In this document: positions 42,803 through 52,535 of the stretch, piece after piece
Layout: the number at the start of each line of letters is the position of its first letter
How positions within the stretch are numbered: position 1 is the first letter of the stretch
NCBI RefSeq assembly: GCF_020103695.1
Contig: NZ_JAHXBF010000001.1
Span: 434,001 to 498,000 of the forward strand
Length of the DNA: 64,000 nucleotides
Source: Hyalangium versicolor
GTDB taxonomy: Bacteria > Myxococcota > Myxococcia > Myxococcales > Myxococcaceae
Direction: 5' to 3'
Position numbers and translations under genes: made by a program
Notes under the pieces: model-generated
Told to the model about the DNA's origin: nothing
The model's database searches: none
What the model saw: only the letters and a program-made list of their open reading frames with translations

Positions 42803-45800
42803 TCACGGCCGTCGAGTGGAATCCGGCTGCTCGCGCCTCCGTCCCCGCCGGCCGAGCGCCATCAGCGTCAGCAACCCCAGCATCGCCGCACTCCCCGCCC
42901 CGATGTTGGCACTGGAGCATCCACCGCCCTGTCCCGTGAGCTGGCGGCCCTGTCCCTTGACGGAGAGCTTGGCTTCGGTCTCGGTGCTCCCGGCGAGGGA
43001 CACCACCACCTCGGTCTCCTCCGCGCTGGCGTCCTTGGGCTTGAAGGCCACCTTGAAGGTGGCTTTCCCATCCGGCGGGATGGGGGTCGTCTTCAGGGAC
43101 TCCGCGTCGGCTTCATCCAGCTCGAAGTGTGTCTCTTCGTCCTTCACCTTGACCTGGACGAGCCGCGCGACAGGGGACTTGTTGAAGATGGTGATCTCCT
43201 TGGGATCGACTTCGTCGTGAACATCCACGCGGCCGAAGTCCACGCTGACGGGCTCGACCGTGAGCAGACGCTGGATCGACCTGCTCTTGAGGTCGACGAT
43301 CGTCTTGCTGGGGCTGGGAGGGGTGGTGGTGGTCAACGCCAGCCGGGTCAAGGAGTCGGCTTCAATCTTGGGGGCATGGCGCACCTTCAACCGGAGGAAG
43401 CTATTGGGGGGAATCTTCATTCCCCCCAGCGTGCTGAGCTCAGGGATGTAGGTGAAGGGCTCGCCATACTTGCCCGGTTCCTCCACCGGCGTTCCCAGGG
43501 TGACCTCTGCGCTGCTCAGGTTGGTGATGGTGAGATCCTGTTCGAGCGGCTCACCTCCCAGACGTATCACCCCGAAGTCCACGGCCTGGGCCGACAGCAC
43601 CGAGCCAATGCCCTGGCCACGCAGCGGTGCCTCGAACTCCGCCGGTGGATCCGAGAAGCTGATTTTCAGCTTGGCGTCCACCTGCGTCTCATCTCCTGGG
43701 GTGAATTGCACCTTCAGCTCAACTCCTCCCGAGGACTGCTCCACCACTCGCGGCAGAGGCGGGGTGGACACCTTGAAGAACGAGGCGCCCGTCCCAGTCA
43801 CAGCGACCGAGTTGAGGGTCGCGCTGCGAGAGGAACTGCTGTTGTTGACGACGAGCGGCAGCTCACTCGAGGGGGTGTTGATCAACTGCTTCCCGAAGTC
43901 CAGGCTCGGCGGTAGCAGTTGAATCTGCTGACGAACGCCCAACCCGGTGAGAGGGATCGAGATGTTGCGGGTGTCTGGATCATCCGAGGTGATGAAGAGT
44001 TCGGCCAGGAATTGACCTTCCGTGTTTGGCTCCAGCGCCACCGAGATCTGGGTGGAGGTACCTGGCTGCAGGGTGATGGGGAATCCGGGCGTCGTGATGC
44101 TGAAGTTGGCTTTGTTCGGCCCGTTCAACGCGATGGAGGTCAGTGTGAGCGGCCCCTCGTATTGCTGCCTCTCGTTGGTAATCGTCAGGATCTTGGACGC
44201 GGCAGTGCCGATCAACACGCTCTGGTAATCCAGAGGGCCGGTCACCGGCTTGCCAGACTCCTTCAGCGATAGCTTCGGTGAGGTCCCCACGCCTACGAGG
44301 GTCGCCCTCATCGACTGGTTCGCACCGTAGTAGACGACAGCCTCGGCGCTGCGAGGCCCCGTTCCCGAGGGGGTGAATTTCAGAGGAATCTGCTTGGTGC
44401 CCTTGGGCTCCAGCGTCACAGGCGGCACGGATAGATCGTCGCGGCTGAAGTCCATGGCTGTGCCACCGTCGAGTGCATCCGCGACAATATCGAGCGCTGA
44501 AACATAGAGGGACTTCTCACCCACGTTCGTGATGTTGAGATTCCGAACAACAGTCCCTTGCAGGTTGGAGCCGCCGAAGTTGAGCACCAGGGGTAGCAAC
44601 TGCATTTCCCCAGCCACGCCCGTACCACTCAGCGTGAGCACGTAATCGGGGTTCTGCCGGGCGTCGGTCTTGAAATATGCAGATGCCAGGTAGTCACCGC
44701 GATGGTCAGGTTGGAAGGTGACGGAGAGCACGCAGGTGCCCGCATCAAATGGCTCCAGAATCCTGTCCTTGCAGCTATCGGCGACTTTGAAAACTCCTGC
44801 GTCCGGCGGAGCCACATCCAGGACCTTCATGGAGTGCTCTCCAGCGTTGGTGATCGTCACGGTCTTCGACTGTGAACTCGACACCTCCACGTCTGCAAAT
44901 GAGACAGGGCTGGGGTTCGCCACCAGACGTCCATCAATCCCACGTCCCGAGAGGTTGGGGCTGGTGAATGTATTGACGGCGTTGCTGACGACGGAGATCC
45001 CGACATCTTTCCAGTCCTTCACCTCCGACGGAGTGAACACCACATCCAGGAAGGCCCTGCTACGAGAGTCGATGACAATCGGAGGGCGCGGCGTTCCCCC
45101 GTCGATGGGGGCCGGATCGGGCGCTTGGAGCACGGCGAAGGCCGAATCGCTCGTGCGGATCTGCGAAATCTTCAGCTTGGCGGCACCCGAATTGTTGATG
45201 GTAAGAGTCCTCGTGGAACTCTGCCCCACACGCTGATTGCCGAACGAGATCGTCGTCTCGTCCGCCGAGATGCTGGCCGTGGTTCCTGTTCCCTGGAGCG
45301 ACACTTGCGGCGCTGGGGGAGGAAGATCACTGGAGACGGTGATGCCACCGTCTACAGTCCCTTCTGCCTTGGGACTGAAGATGACGTTGAAGGTCAGTGG
45401 GTTGTTTGTATCGACCGTGACGTTCGGGAGCACGGGGCCTCCGTCCGTCAACTCGGTTCTGAAGGCCACTCCGTTGGTGACGGAGAGATTGATTTTGACA
45501 GGGGCCGAACTGCTGTTGGCGACTGTCACAGGCACGGGGGTACTGGGCTCTCCCTTCTCCACATCTCCGAAGTCAATCGAGGTACGAGTGAGGGACAAAC
45601 GTGGATTGACTGCCCTGGCTTTGAGATCGAGCTGCCGTTCGCCGCCAGAGTTCGGAATGCGGAGTTTTCCAGTGTATGACTTGTCTTGCGCGGATGTATC
45701 GGCAGGCGGACTGAACCTTACATAGAAGAAATCGAAATGGTCATTTCCCGCAATCGTGATGGGGCCAGTATTGTTATTGGGGAAGCCCAGATAAGTGAAG

Positions 45801-48499
45801 ATGGGATCGGCTGGGTCCTGATCGATTGTGGGCGGTTGGACCGTCACAGGAACATGGGTGTTGTTGATGAGACGCACTTGCATGCTCGCTGGAGAACCCC
45901 GCCGCACGTCGGTGAAGTCCAGCGGAGACACCGGATCCGTTGTGAGAACAGGATTCTCCGCGATGCCACGAATGGAAACCTCGCCCGTGTGCCTGGTTGG
46001 CTCGGGATCATTGGTATTGAACGTCAGTTTGGCCGTGGACTCTCCCGGCGCATCAGGATGGTACGTGATCGGGATTGTACCCTCGACGTTTGCTCCCAGA
46101 CTGATCGTCGTCTGCTGAGGCATGGTGAAAGCCGAGGAAGAGCCCGAGATCGGTTGCAGCGCGATGCTGCTGATCTGCAGCGTGCCTGTGCCCGCGTTCC
46201 TGAACTTCACCACTCCAGCATCGGGATGGGCGCCGACTGGCTGGTAACCGAAGTCGAGCGCGGAGGTCACTTCGAGAGTGGGCCTGACCCCTGTGCCCTG
46301 CAACTCGAGGGTGGCCATCCCTCCGTCCACGGGATCGTTCGTCGTCAGCGTCAGTCGTCCGGTGGAAAGCCCCGCATCCGTGGGAGTGAAAACCACCTGG
46401 AGGGCATAGGAACCGCCGTCCGCGGTCACGTTGAAGGCATTCGCGTTGACGAGAGAGAAAGGCGCGGTGGCCGAGACAGCGGAAACGACGAGCTCCTCAT
46501 TGCCACTGTTTTTGACCGTCACGGCGCTGGGAGAGCTGGGGGTGGTGACGATTTGATCAGTCGGAAACACCAGGACGGTGCTCGGAGTCAAGCCCACCTT
46601 GGGGACGGTCCCAACGCCAGAGAGCGCGACGGGAACATTGGGACGAAGCCGGTCATCGCTGATGACATTCAGGCTGCCAGAGATGGTGCCTAGGGTGCCA
46701 GGAGTGAAGCTCAGGGTGAGTGCCCGTCCAGCATCGGGCTCCAGGGTGAACCCGCCGCTCGGAGAGACGTTGAAACCCGCACCGATGTTGACCCCTTGGA
46801 CCGTGAGGTTGTCATCACCGATGTTCGTCACCGTTACCGTCTGGGTGCCGGGGGCGGTGCCACCCACGCGCTGCGGGCCGAAATCGAGGGGACCGGTGGG
46901 GGTCACCGCCACGAGGGGTTCGATACCAATGCCCTCGAGCTGAACCGAAGCATCGGGGTAATCCTGGTCATCGGAGGTGAAGCTCAAGGTTCCCGAAGCA
47001 GGCCCCGCGGCAGTGGGCCGGAATCGAAGCGAGAGACTGGTACCGCTATCCGGAGTCAGCGAGATGCCCGCGTCCGGAATACCCGTGAAGGGTCCGGAGA
47101 GGGTGAAGCCCTGGAGGACGAGCGTATCGGTCCCCGCGTTCTTCAGGGTCACCAGCCCGGCGTCGCTGGTGGTGAGCACGCGCTGCTTCCCGAAAATCAG
47201 GGGGGTGGAGGACGTCACCACCAGGCTGGGCTTGATGCCCACCCCTGTGAGAGCAACGACTGGGGCGATTGCTGGGTCTTCGCCGTTGGCGGCAAGGGTG
47301 AGGGCTCCTGAAGAGCCGCCCTGAACAAGGGGTCTGAACACCACTTGGAGGCCCTGGGAGGCGCCAGCATCCAGGGTAAAGCCCCCGCTAGGGCTCACCA
47401 CCGTGTAGATCCCGCCGTCTCCCTGCGTGCCGGGTGTGATCGTGATGGGGCTGTCGCTGGCATTGCGAACCTGGACCAGCTTGGACGGACTGTCGGTACC
47501 GACTCGCTGGTTGTTGAAGGCGAGCGCTCCCGCATCGGGGATCACGACATCGGCCGCCGACGCTACCCCTTTTCCCGTGATCACAACGTTCTGCTGCGCA
47601 ATGGACGGGTCGATGCTGGCGACCGTGAGAACCCCTTTGAAGGTTCCCACGGAAGGGGGCGCAAACGTCACGATGATGTCTCTGGCCGAGTCCGGCAGGA
47701 GGGCTGCCGGCGAAAAGGTCCCAACGGTAAACGGCTGGCCCGCATCGACGCCTGCGTCGACGCCCGCGTCGACCACAAGGGGCGTGCTGATATAGATGTT
47801 CGCCTCACCTGTATTCTTGACCGTCATGACCCTGGTTTCGCTGACGGTACCTGCCTTCTGGTTGTCAAAGACCAGAGTGACGGTCGAGAGCTCCAGACTC
47901 CGGAGCGCATAGGTGATTGTCACGATGGCATGGGAGACGCAGTAGTCACCCGAGCCGACTGCCAAGCTCAGCGTATTGATGCCGGGGTCAGTCGGGGTCT
48001 TGTAGTGATAGGAGGAGATCCCTTCATCAAGATCGTAGCTGTTATCTGCGGGGAAGCTGACGGTCTTGGTCTCGCATGTAGAGCCTGGGCAGGTGTTGCC
48101 TGTATTACCCGGGTCGAAGGTCCCGATGGTCGTCGCCCCATTCAACGTGACTGTGACGGCCTCTGCATTGCTGTTGAGATTGGACTTGCCGACCACACTG
48201 ACGGAGATGCCTACGACCAGTGCGCCAGAAGGAACAGGGTCCGGGAAGGTCTTCTCGCCGTTGTTCCAGCCCGCGTCGGGCGCACCCGAGCAGGCATACA
48301 GTCCCGCAGAGGTACCACGGCACCTCAAGCAGTTGCTGGTGGCGCCGTTCCACACCACGGGCCCTGCGTCAAAGCCCGTGAGCGCAGCGGAAACCTGAGA
48401 GGGTGGCTGCTCGGAAGCCGCACCCTCTGGGGCGTCAACGGTGCAGGCAGAGAGCACTCCGAGAGCGAACACGGCCAGGTACTTCAAGAAGCGGAGCAC
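42803..48499 (-). CDS. Giant choice-of-anchor-D repeat lipoprotein with MYXO-CTERM tail
   Basis: A 1898-residue secreted protein. The leader ends in a lipobox (GVLSAC-T, about residue 18). An N-terminal Cys-containing beta domain (about 35-190) is followed by about 15 tandem beta-sandwich units of the HYDIN/ASPM-like choice-of-anchor-D type, each opening with a motif like PLDFGPQRVG or SIDFGDVEKG. Near the N-terminal units lies a short tandem VDAG run. The C terminus has a MYXO-CTERM signal: GGGCSSANIG, a hydrophobic helix and RRGRRRE. GTG 48499 is chosen because GGGGAGGGG sits just upstream; ATG 48517 is possible. Third-position G+C is visibly lower than in neighbours. Likely a long surface filament or adhesin; binding partner unknown. 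Confidence 0.9.
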   Translation of the reverse strand: MLRFLKYLAVFALGVLSACTVDAPEGAASEQPPSQVSAALTGFDAGPVVWNGATSNCLRCRGTSAGLYACSGAPDAGWNNGEKTFPDPVPSGALVVGISVSVVGKSNLNSNAEAVTVTLNGATTIGTFDPGNTGNTCPGSTCETKTVSFPADNSYDLDEGISSYHYKTPTDPGINTLSLAVGSGDYCVSHAIVTITYALRSLELSTVTLVFDNQKAGTVSETRVMTVKNTGEANIYISTPLVVDAGVDAGVDAGQPFTVGTFSPAALLPDSARDIIVTFAPPSVGTFKGVLTVASIDPSIAQQNVVITGKGVASAADVVIPDAGALAFNNQRVGTDSPSKLVQVRNASDSPITITPGTQGDGGIYTVVSPSGGFTLDAGASQGLQVVFRPLVQGGSSGALTLAANGEDPAIAPVVALTGVGIKPSLVVTSSTPLIFGKQRVLTTSDAGLVTLKNAGTDTLVLQGFTLSGPFTGIPDAGISLTPDSGTSLSLRFRPTAAGPASGTLSFTSDDQDYPDASVQLEGIGIEPLVAVTPTGPLDFGPQRVGGTAPGTQTVTVTNIGDDNLTVQGVNIGAGFNVSPSGGFTLEPDAGRALTLSFTPGTLGTISGSLNVISDDRLRPNVPVALSGVGTVPKVGLTPSTVLVFPTDQIVTTPSSPSAVTVKNSGNEELVVSAVSATAPFSLVNANAFNVTADGGSYALQVVFTPTDAGLSTGRLTLTTNDPVDGGMATLELQGTGVRPTLEVTSALDFGYQPVGAHPDAGVVKFRNAGTGTLQISSIALQPISGSSSAFTMPQQTTISLGANVEGTIPITYHPDAPGESTAKLTFNTNDPEPTRHTGEVSIRGIAENPVLTTDPVSPLDFTDVRRGSPASMQVRLINNTHVPVTVQPPTIDQDPADPIFTYLGFPNNNTGPITIAGNDHFDFFYVRFSPPADTSAQDKSYTGKLRIPNSGGERQLDLKARAVNPRLSLTRTSIDFGDVEKGEPSTPVPVTVANSSSAPVKINLSVTNGVAFRTELTDGGPVLPNVTVDTNNPLTFNVIFSPKAEGTVDGGITVSSDLPPPAPQVSLQGTGTTASISADETTISFGNQRVGQSSTRTLTINNSGAAKLKISQIRTSDSAFAVLQAPDPAPIDGGTPRPPIVIDSRSRAFLDVVFTPSEVKDWKDVGISVVSNAVNTFTSPNLSGRGIDGRLVANPSPVSFADVEVSSSQSKTVTITNAGEHSMKVLDVAPPDAGVFKVADSCKDRILEPFDAGTCVLSVTFQPDHRGDYLASAYFKTDARQNPDYVLTLSGTGVAGEMQLLPLVLNFGGSNLQGTVVRNLNITNVGEKSLYVSALDIVADALDGGTAMDFSRDDLSVPPVTLEPKGTKQIPLKFTPSGTGPRSAEAVVYYGANQSMRATLVGVGTSPKLSLKESGKPVTGPLDYQSVLIGTAASKILTITNERQQYEGPLTLTSIALNGPNKANFSITTPGFPITLQPGTSTQISVALEPNTEGQFLAELFITSDDPDTRNISIPLTGLGVRQQIQLLPPSLDFGKQLINTPSSELPLVVNNSSSSRSATLNSVAVTGTGASFFKVSTPPLPRVVEQSSGGVELKVQFTPGDETQVDAKLKISFSDPPAEFEAPLRGQGIGSVLSAQAVDFGVIRLGGEPLEQDLTITNLSSAEVTLGTPVEEPGKYGEPFTYIPELSTLGGMKIPPNSFLRLKVRHAPKIEADSLTRLALTTTTPPSPSKTIVDLKSRSIQRLLTVEPVSVDFGRVDVHDEVDPKEITIFNKSPVARLVQVKVKDEETHFELDEADAESLKTTPIPPDGKATFKVAFKPKDASAEETEVVVSLAGSTETEAKLSVKGQGRQLTGQGGGCSSANIGAGSAAMLGLLTLMALGRRGRRREQPDSTRRP

Positions 48500-48528
48500 A
48501 TGCCCCTCCCCATGCAAAAAGCGGTAGG

Positions 48529-48557
48529 AGTCTACCTGTTCATGAGCGTACAGTCAC
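48529..48557 (-). promoter_or_regulatory. Candidate promoter of the giant repeat protein gene
   Basis: On the minus strand, GTGACT (complement of 48552-48557) and TAGACT (complement of 48529-48534) are spaced 17 bases apart. Each matches the sigma-70 consensus at four of six positions. The predicted transcript would start about 23 bases before GTG 48499, leaving room for its ribosome site. Confidence 0.35.
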
Positions 48558-48734
48558 CTGAGCAACGAGGGCCATCGCTGGGGCCCTGCTGGTTGCTTGC
48601 TGGCGCGAGCGCAAGCAGCCGAGCGGCTCTGCCAGGCATCGACTGGACACGAACGCGGGCGCGACATGCCTCTGCCCGGCCACGGCGAACTCGGAACTAT
48701 GATGGGCACTCGTAACGAAAGGGGTCAACGACTC

Positions 48735-50792
48735 ATGAGGTTCACCCGGGCAACCCTCTGTATCTCCACGCTGCTGATCCTGGGCGGTTGTGGCGGCGAT
48801 GATCCTGTCGAGCCACCGCAACCCGAGCTGGCCGCGATACAGGTCACCTGCACCCCCGCCTCCGTGACGGCAGGAGAGTCCTCCCAATGCACGGCCAGCG
48901 CCACGGATCAATCCGGCAAGCCCTTCACCGTCCCCAGTTCCAGCTACCGTTGGACGTCCAGCGTGGAATCCGTGGCGACGGTAGATGCCGCGGGTAAGGT
49001 CTCGACGAAGTCTGTTGCAAGCACGACCAGCCTGACCATCAGCGCCACGGCCACGGTGGGCAGCAGCACCCAGACGGGACAAGCGACGCTCACGGTGAGC
49101 CGTCAGCCAGGCACCGACCATTCCACCAACATCACGGCCGATGAGACGTGGCGCGCGTCCGACAATCCGCACAGGGTGAACGCGAACCTCGAGGTGCTCG
49201 CCACGCTGACCCTCGAAGCCGGGGTGGAACTTCGCTTCGCTCCGGGCTTCGGGTTGACCATCACCACGGGAGCGCTGAAGGCCACGGGGACCCAGGCAGC
49301 ACCTGTCCGCATGGTGTCCGGCCAGAGCACCCCCGCCAAGGGAGACTGGCAGGGGCTTTTGTTCTCTGGAGCGGGCAGTACCTCGGAGCTCGACTACGTC
49401 ACGCTGAGTCACTGTGGGAAGGACTCGGGTGAGCGCGCCTGCATCGCCGTGAAGAGCCAGGCGGCACCGGTGCTTCGCAACGTGACGGTCCAGAACAGCG
49501 GCGCCGCGGGAGTCGCGGTGGCCGATGACGGCAGCGCCTTTGGCGCCGGGTCGACGACGCTCAGTGTTTCGGGGAGCGCCTCGTACGCGATACGGATCGG
49601 GGCCAACCAGGCCAGTACGCTCCCTCTGGGTGGTACCTTCACGGACAACTCCCCTGATGCGATCGAGTTGCGCGGCAGTGTCTCTCGATCGCAGACCTGG
49701 CAGAAGTCGGGAATCCCCTATGTCGTCAACGATCTGATCAAGGTCGAAGGGGCCAGTGTCCCTACACTCACCCTTGCCGCCGGTACGGTGTTCCGCTTCG
49801 GGAGCGGCCAGGGGCTGTCTGTTGGCGAAGGCGCCCAGGGCGAGCTGGTCGTCAGCGGTACGGCGAACGAGCGCGTGATTCTCACCGCGGATTCGGCCAC
49901 TCCACAGCCCGGTTCCTGGCGAGGGGTGCACCTGTACCCGCGAACCTCCAGCAACAGCCGCATCTCCTCTGCCACCATCGAGTATGCAGGGGTTGGCGAT
50001 AGCGCCGCGACTGGCAACCTGAATGTGTACGGAAACTCCGGTGGTGGTGGCGCACGCCCTGTGGTCGAGAACGTGATCGTGCGAAAGAGCAGCGGGTACG
50101 GAGTTTATTTGTTGAATGATGGCGGGTTTGGCAGCGGGTCCACCGCGCTGACCGCGAACGACAACGGCAGCTATGCCATCTCCATCGAGCCCAATGCAGC
50201 CGGTACGCTTCCCACGGGCGGGAGCTTTACCGGCAACGGGCACAATGCCGTGGAGCTTCGTTGCTGTATCGTGGCCACGACCCAGACATGGCCGAACCTG
50301 GCGATTCCTTATGTCGTCAATGCCGAGGTTCTCGTGGGTTATGAGACCAGCCCGATCCTGACGCTGGAGGCGGGGACGGAAGTGCGGGTCGGCGCGGATC
50401 ATTCGTTCCAGGTGGGGACCAGCGACACGCCGGGTGCTCTGAAGGCGGTGGGAACTTCGACAGCGCCCATCCGCTTCGTTGCGGACACGACGCAGACCAC
50501 TCGAGGCTATTGGCGGGGGCTCCATTTCTGGAAGGCCAGCGGGAGCCAGCTCGATTACGTGACCGTCTCTCAGGCAGGAGCCGCTGGCAGCATCGGTACA
50601 GGCAACGTCAACGTGTATCAGGAGATCGGGGCCTTCTTGACCAACAGCACGCTCAGCGACTCTTCTGGCTGTGGCGTGACCATCAGTGATGGCACTCACT
50701 CCGGCAGCACGACGGTGACGACCAGCTTCATCCAAGCCTCGTACAACAACACGTTCAGCAACAACGCCAACGGAAGGCAGTGCGTCAACTGA
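48735..50792 (+). CDS. Lipoprotein with Ig-like domain and beta-helix repeats
   Basis: A 685-residue lipoprotein precursor: lipobox LILGGC-G (Cys about residue 19), a bacterial Ig-like (Big_2) domain (about 32-118, IQVTCTPASVTAGE), then a right-handed beta-helix region in three related units of about 180-200 residues. Each unit opens with a W-x-x-IPYVVN-like line (HRVNANLEVLATLTLEAGVE, IPYVVNDLIKVEGASVPTLT, IPYVVNAEVLVGYETSPILT) followed by a GxWRG line. Such folds bind or cleave polysaccharide, but no catalytic residues can be assigned. The start at ATG 48735 places the lipobox correctly. Divergent from the giant repeat protein gene across 235 bases; convergent with the OmpA-domain protein gene. 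Confidence 0.88.
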   Translation: MRFTRATLCISTLLILGGCGGDDPVEPPQPELAAIQVTCTPASVTAGESSQCTASATDQSGKPFTVPSSSYRWTSSVESVATVDAAGKVSTKSVASTTSLTISATATVGSSTQTGQATLTVSRQPGTDHSTNITADETWRASDNPHRVNANLEVLATLTLEAGVELRFAPGFGLTITTGALKATGTQAAPVRMVSGQSTPAKGDWQGLLFSGAGSTSELDYVTLSHCGKDSGERACIAVKSQAAPVLRNVTVQNSGAAGVAVADDGSAFGAGSTTLSVSGSASYAIRIGANQASTLPLGGTFTDNSPDAIELRGSVSRSQTWQKSGIPYVVNDLIKVEGASVPTLTLAAGTVFRFGSGQGLSVGEGAQGELVVSGTANERVILTADSATPQPGSWRGVHLYPRTSSNSRISSATIEYAGVGDSAATGNLNVYGNSGGGGARPVVENVIVRKSSGYGVYLLNDGGFGSGSTALTANDNGSYAISIEPNAAGTLPTGGSFTGNGHNAVELRCCIVATTQTWPNLAIPYVVNAEVLVGYETSPILTLEAGTEVRVGADHSFQVGTSDTPGALKAVGTSTAPIRFVADTTQTTRGYWRGLHFWKASGSQLDYVTVSQAGAAGSIGTGNVNVYQEIGAFLTNSTLSDSSGCGVTISDGTHSGSTTVTTSFIQASYNNTFSNNANGRQCVN

Positions 50793-50823
50793 GCGCACTC
50801 CCAACATCTCCGTGAGGCGTTCT

Positions 50824-50848
50824 CCCTGCCGCCAGACAGGCGGCAGGG
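50824..50848. terminator. Bidirectional terminator between convergent genes
   Basis: Perfect 10-base arms CCCTGCCGCC (50824-50833) and GGCGGCAGGG (50839-50848) enclose AGACA, 31 bases after the beta-helix gene stop and 13 bases beyond the end of the OmpA-domain gene. TTCT follows on the plus strand. Confidence 0.65.
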
Positions 50849-50861
50849 GTTCTCCATCCAG

Positions 50862-52340
50862 CTAGGGGGTGGGGGTCTGGGTGGTGGCCGAGGTGGGCAC
50901 TGCCTCGGTGAGGACGATCACCTCGGCGCGACGGTTGAGCTGGCGCTCTTCCTCGGTGGCGGGCTTGGCGCTCACCGGCCACTCCGCGCCGAAGCCGCGG
51001 ATCCGCACTTGTGTCGCGGGGACGCCCTGGTTGACGAGGTAGCGTCGCACGGCCTGGGCGCGCCGCAGCGACATGAACATGTCGGACGCGTCGGTGCCCT
51101 CGGTGTCCGCGTGGCCTTCGATGATGACGGTGCCACCCCTGGGGAGCTCTGACATCTGGAGCACCGCTTGATCCAACAGCGGCACCACAGCCTGCAGCTC
51201 CGCGCTGCCCTTGGTGAAGGGGATCACTCCGCGAAGGACGACCCGCTCCTGGGGCGTGGGCTGGTAGGGCCGCAGCGGCTCCTGCGGCCCCTGGGGAGCA
51301 GCGGTTCCGGAATCTCCCCGGCTGAGGGCGTTGAGTTCCCAGGTGCTCACCGGACGGACGCGCTCGTCTTCCGGCGGGCGGTCGGGCGTGGCCAGCGCGA
51401 GCTGAAGCTCGCGGTCCGCGTTCTCGTCGATGAAGGACAGCTTGGGGGGAGGCTCGTCGTGGAAGCTGACGCCGGCCAGGACCCGGAACCGGGGCGCGCC
51501 CAGGGCGCCACCCAGTCCAGGGCCGGCCATGAGGGACGCATCCAGCCCCGCGGGAAGCGGGAAGCGCACGCCTCCGAGCACATCCATCGCCACCTGGGGA
51601 GAGAGCGTGGCACGCAGGCCGAGTTCGCCGCGCAGGCCCTTGCCAGTGGTGGCCAGCGCGGCTCCCAGGCGGATCTCTGAGTTGGCGCCCTGCTTGGCCG
51701 AGCCGTCGGAGGTGGCCAGGAGGATGGTGGGACGGAACAGCACGCCCGCCTCGAGCGAGGGCGCCACCATGCCCAGGCTGGTGCCCACCGTCATGCGCAC
51801 GTGGAAGCGCGGCCCATCATCTCCCGCCAGGGCCGTACCATTGCCCACGGGCAGCCCCACACCGAAATCCGCGGACAGATCCACCGGGTGCCGCTGGCGG
51901 CGAGACAGCAGTCCCAGTCGAGCCTGGAGGACCGGGGTACCCAAGCCCTGGGCCGCCAGCGCGCCAAGCCCCAGGAGGGAGGGATCATCTCCCTGCTGCC
52001 ACAGGACGAACGGGAGCTGAGCGCTCACCTCGAGCCAGGGCAACAAGCCGTAGCCGGCCGAGAGGAGTGCGGTGGCCCGGTTGCGCACTACCTGGAGATC
52101 TCCCTCTCCGTCGTTCAGCACGAGGGGAAGTCTCTGATAGTGCCCCAGGAGGCTTACATGGAGCCCCCCTGGAACCATCAGCTCGCCGTTGCCGACCAGG
52201 AGCGTGCCGCGCCCTACGTTGGTCTCCAGCCGCTCGAGATCAAAGCCCGGGAGCTGTTCGGTGGTTTGCGCGGCAGCCAGCGAGCAGACCAGCAAGCTCA
52301 CGGCCATTGCACTGGTGCGAGCGGATGAATGTAAACTCAT
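50862..52340 (-). CDS. Outer membrane protein with C-terminal OmpA domain
   Basis: A 492-residue protein with a signal peptide (1-24, cleavage after AAA), a beta-barrel-like region of about 250 residues (alternating strands such as VSLLGHYQRLPLVL and ISFHDE-type ends), and a C-terminal OmpA domain (about 365-478): GVIPFTKGSAELQ, VIIEGHADTEGTDASDMFMSLRRAQAVRRYL and QLNRRAEVIV. It should anchor the outer membrane to peptidoglycan. The ATG at 52340 is the first start before the leader. It is divergent from the 52382 remnant and the type VI operon. Not obviously linked to secretion. Confidence 0.9.
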   Translation of the reverse strand: MSLHSSARTSAMAVSLLVCSLAAAQTTEQLPGFDLERLETNVGRGTLLVGNGELMVPGGLHVSLLGHYQRLPLVLNDGEGDLQVVRNRATALLSAGYGLLPWLEVSAQLPFVLWQQGDDPSLLGLGALAAQGLGTPVLQARLGLLSRRQRHPVDLSADFGVGLPVGNGTALAGDDGPRFHVRMTVGTSLGMVAPSLEAGVLFRPTILLATSDGSAKQGANSEIRLGAALATTGKGLRGELGLRATLSPQVAMDVLGGVRFPLPAGLDASLMAGPGLGGALGAPRFRVLAGVSFHDEPPPKLSFIDENADRELQLALATPDRPPEDERVRPVSTWELNALSRGDSGTAAPQGPQEPLRPYQPTPQERVVLRGVIPFTKGSAELQAVVPLLDQAVLQMSELPRGGTVIIEGHADTEGTDASDMFMSLRRAQAVRRYLVNQGVPATQVRIRGFGAEWPVSAKPATEEERQLNRRAEVIVLTEAVPTSATTQTPTP

Positions 52341-52381
52341 GAACGGTCGAATTCTACCGCTCTTTGAGTGGGGAGGGGCAA

Positions 52382-52531
52382 GTGCTCCGAGTCAAAGTCC
52401 TGACGGTCCAGCGGGTCTCGGTGCCAGGACAGGGTAGCGGCTGCTCCAACTCGAACGCCGAGCGGGACGGTTCGAGCATGCTTGCTCTGCTGGCGCTCGT
52501 CGGTCACGACACGCGGCGGAGGCGCGAGTAG
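52382..52531 (+). pseudogene. 49-codon remnant with MYXO-CTERM tail
   Basis: A frame of 49 codons from GTG 52382, with GGGGAGGGG just upstream, ending in SGCSNSN, a hydrophobic stretch (MLALLALVG) and RRRRE, which is the shape of a MYXO-CTERM sorting tail. There is no signal peptide or mature domain. Its start region is nearly identical to that of the giant gene at 48499, and its tail resembles that protein's tail, so it looks like the two ends of a collapsed paralogue. It ends five bases before the first type VI gene. A functional small protein is not excluded. Confidence 0.5.
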
Positions 52532-52535
52532 CCGG

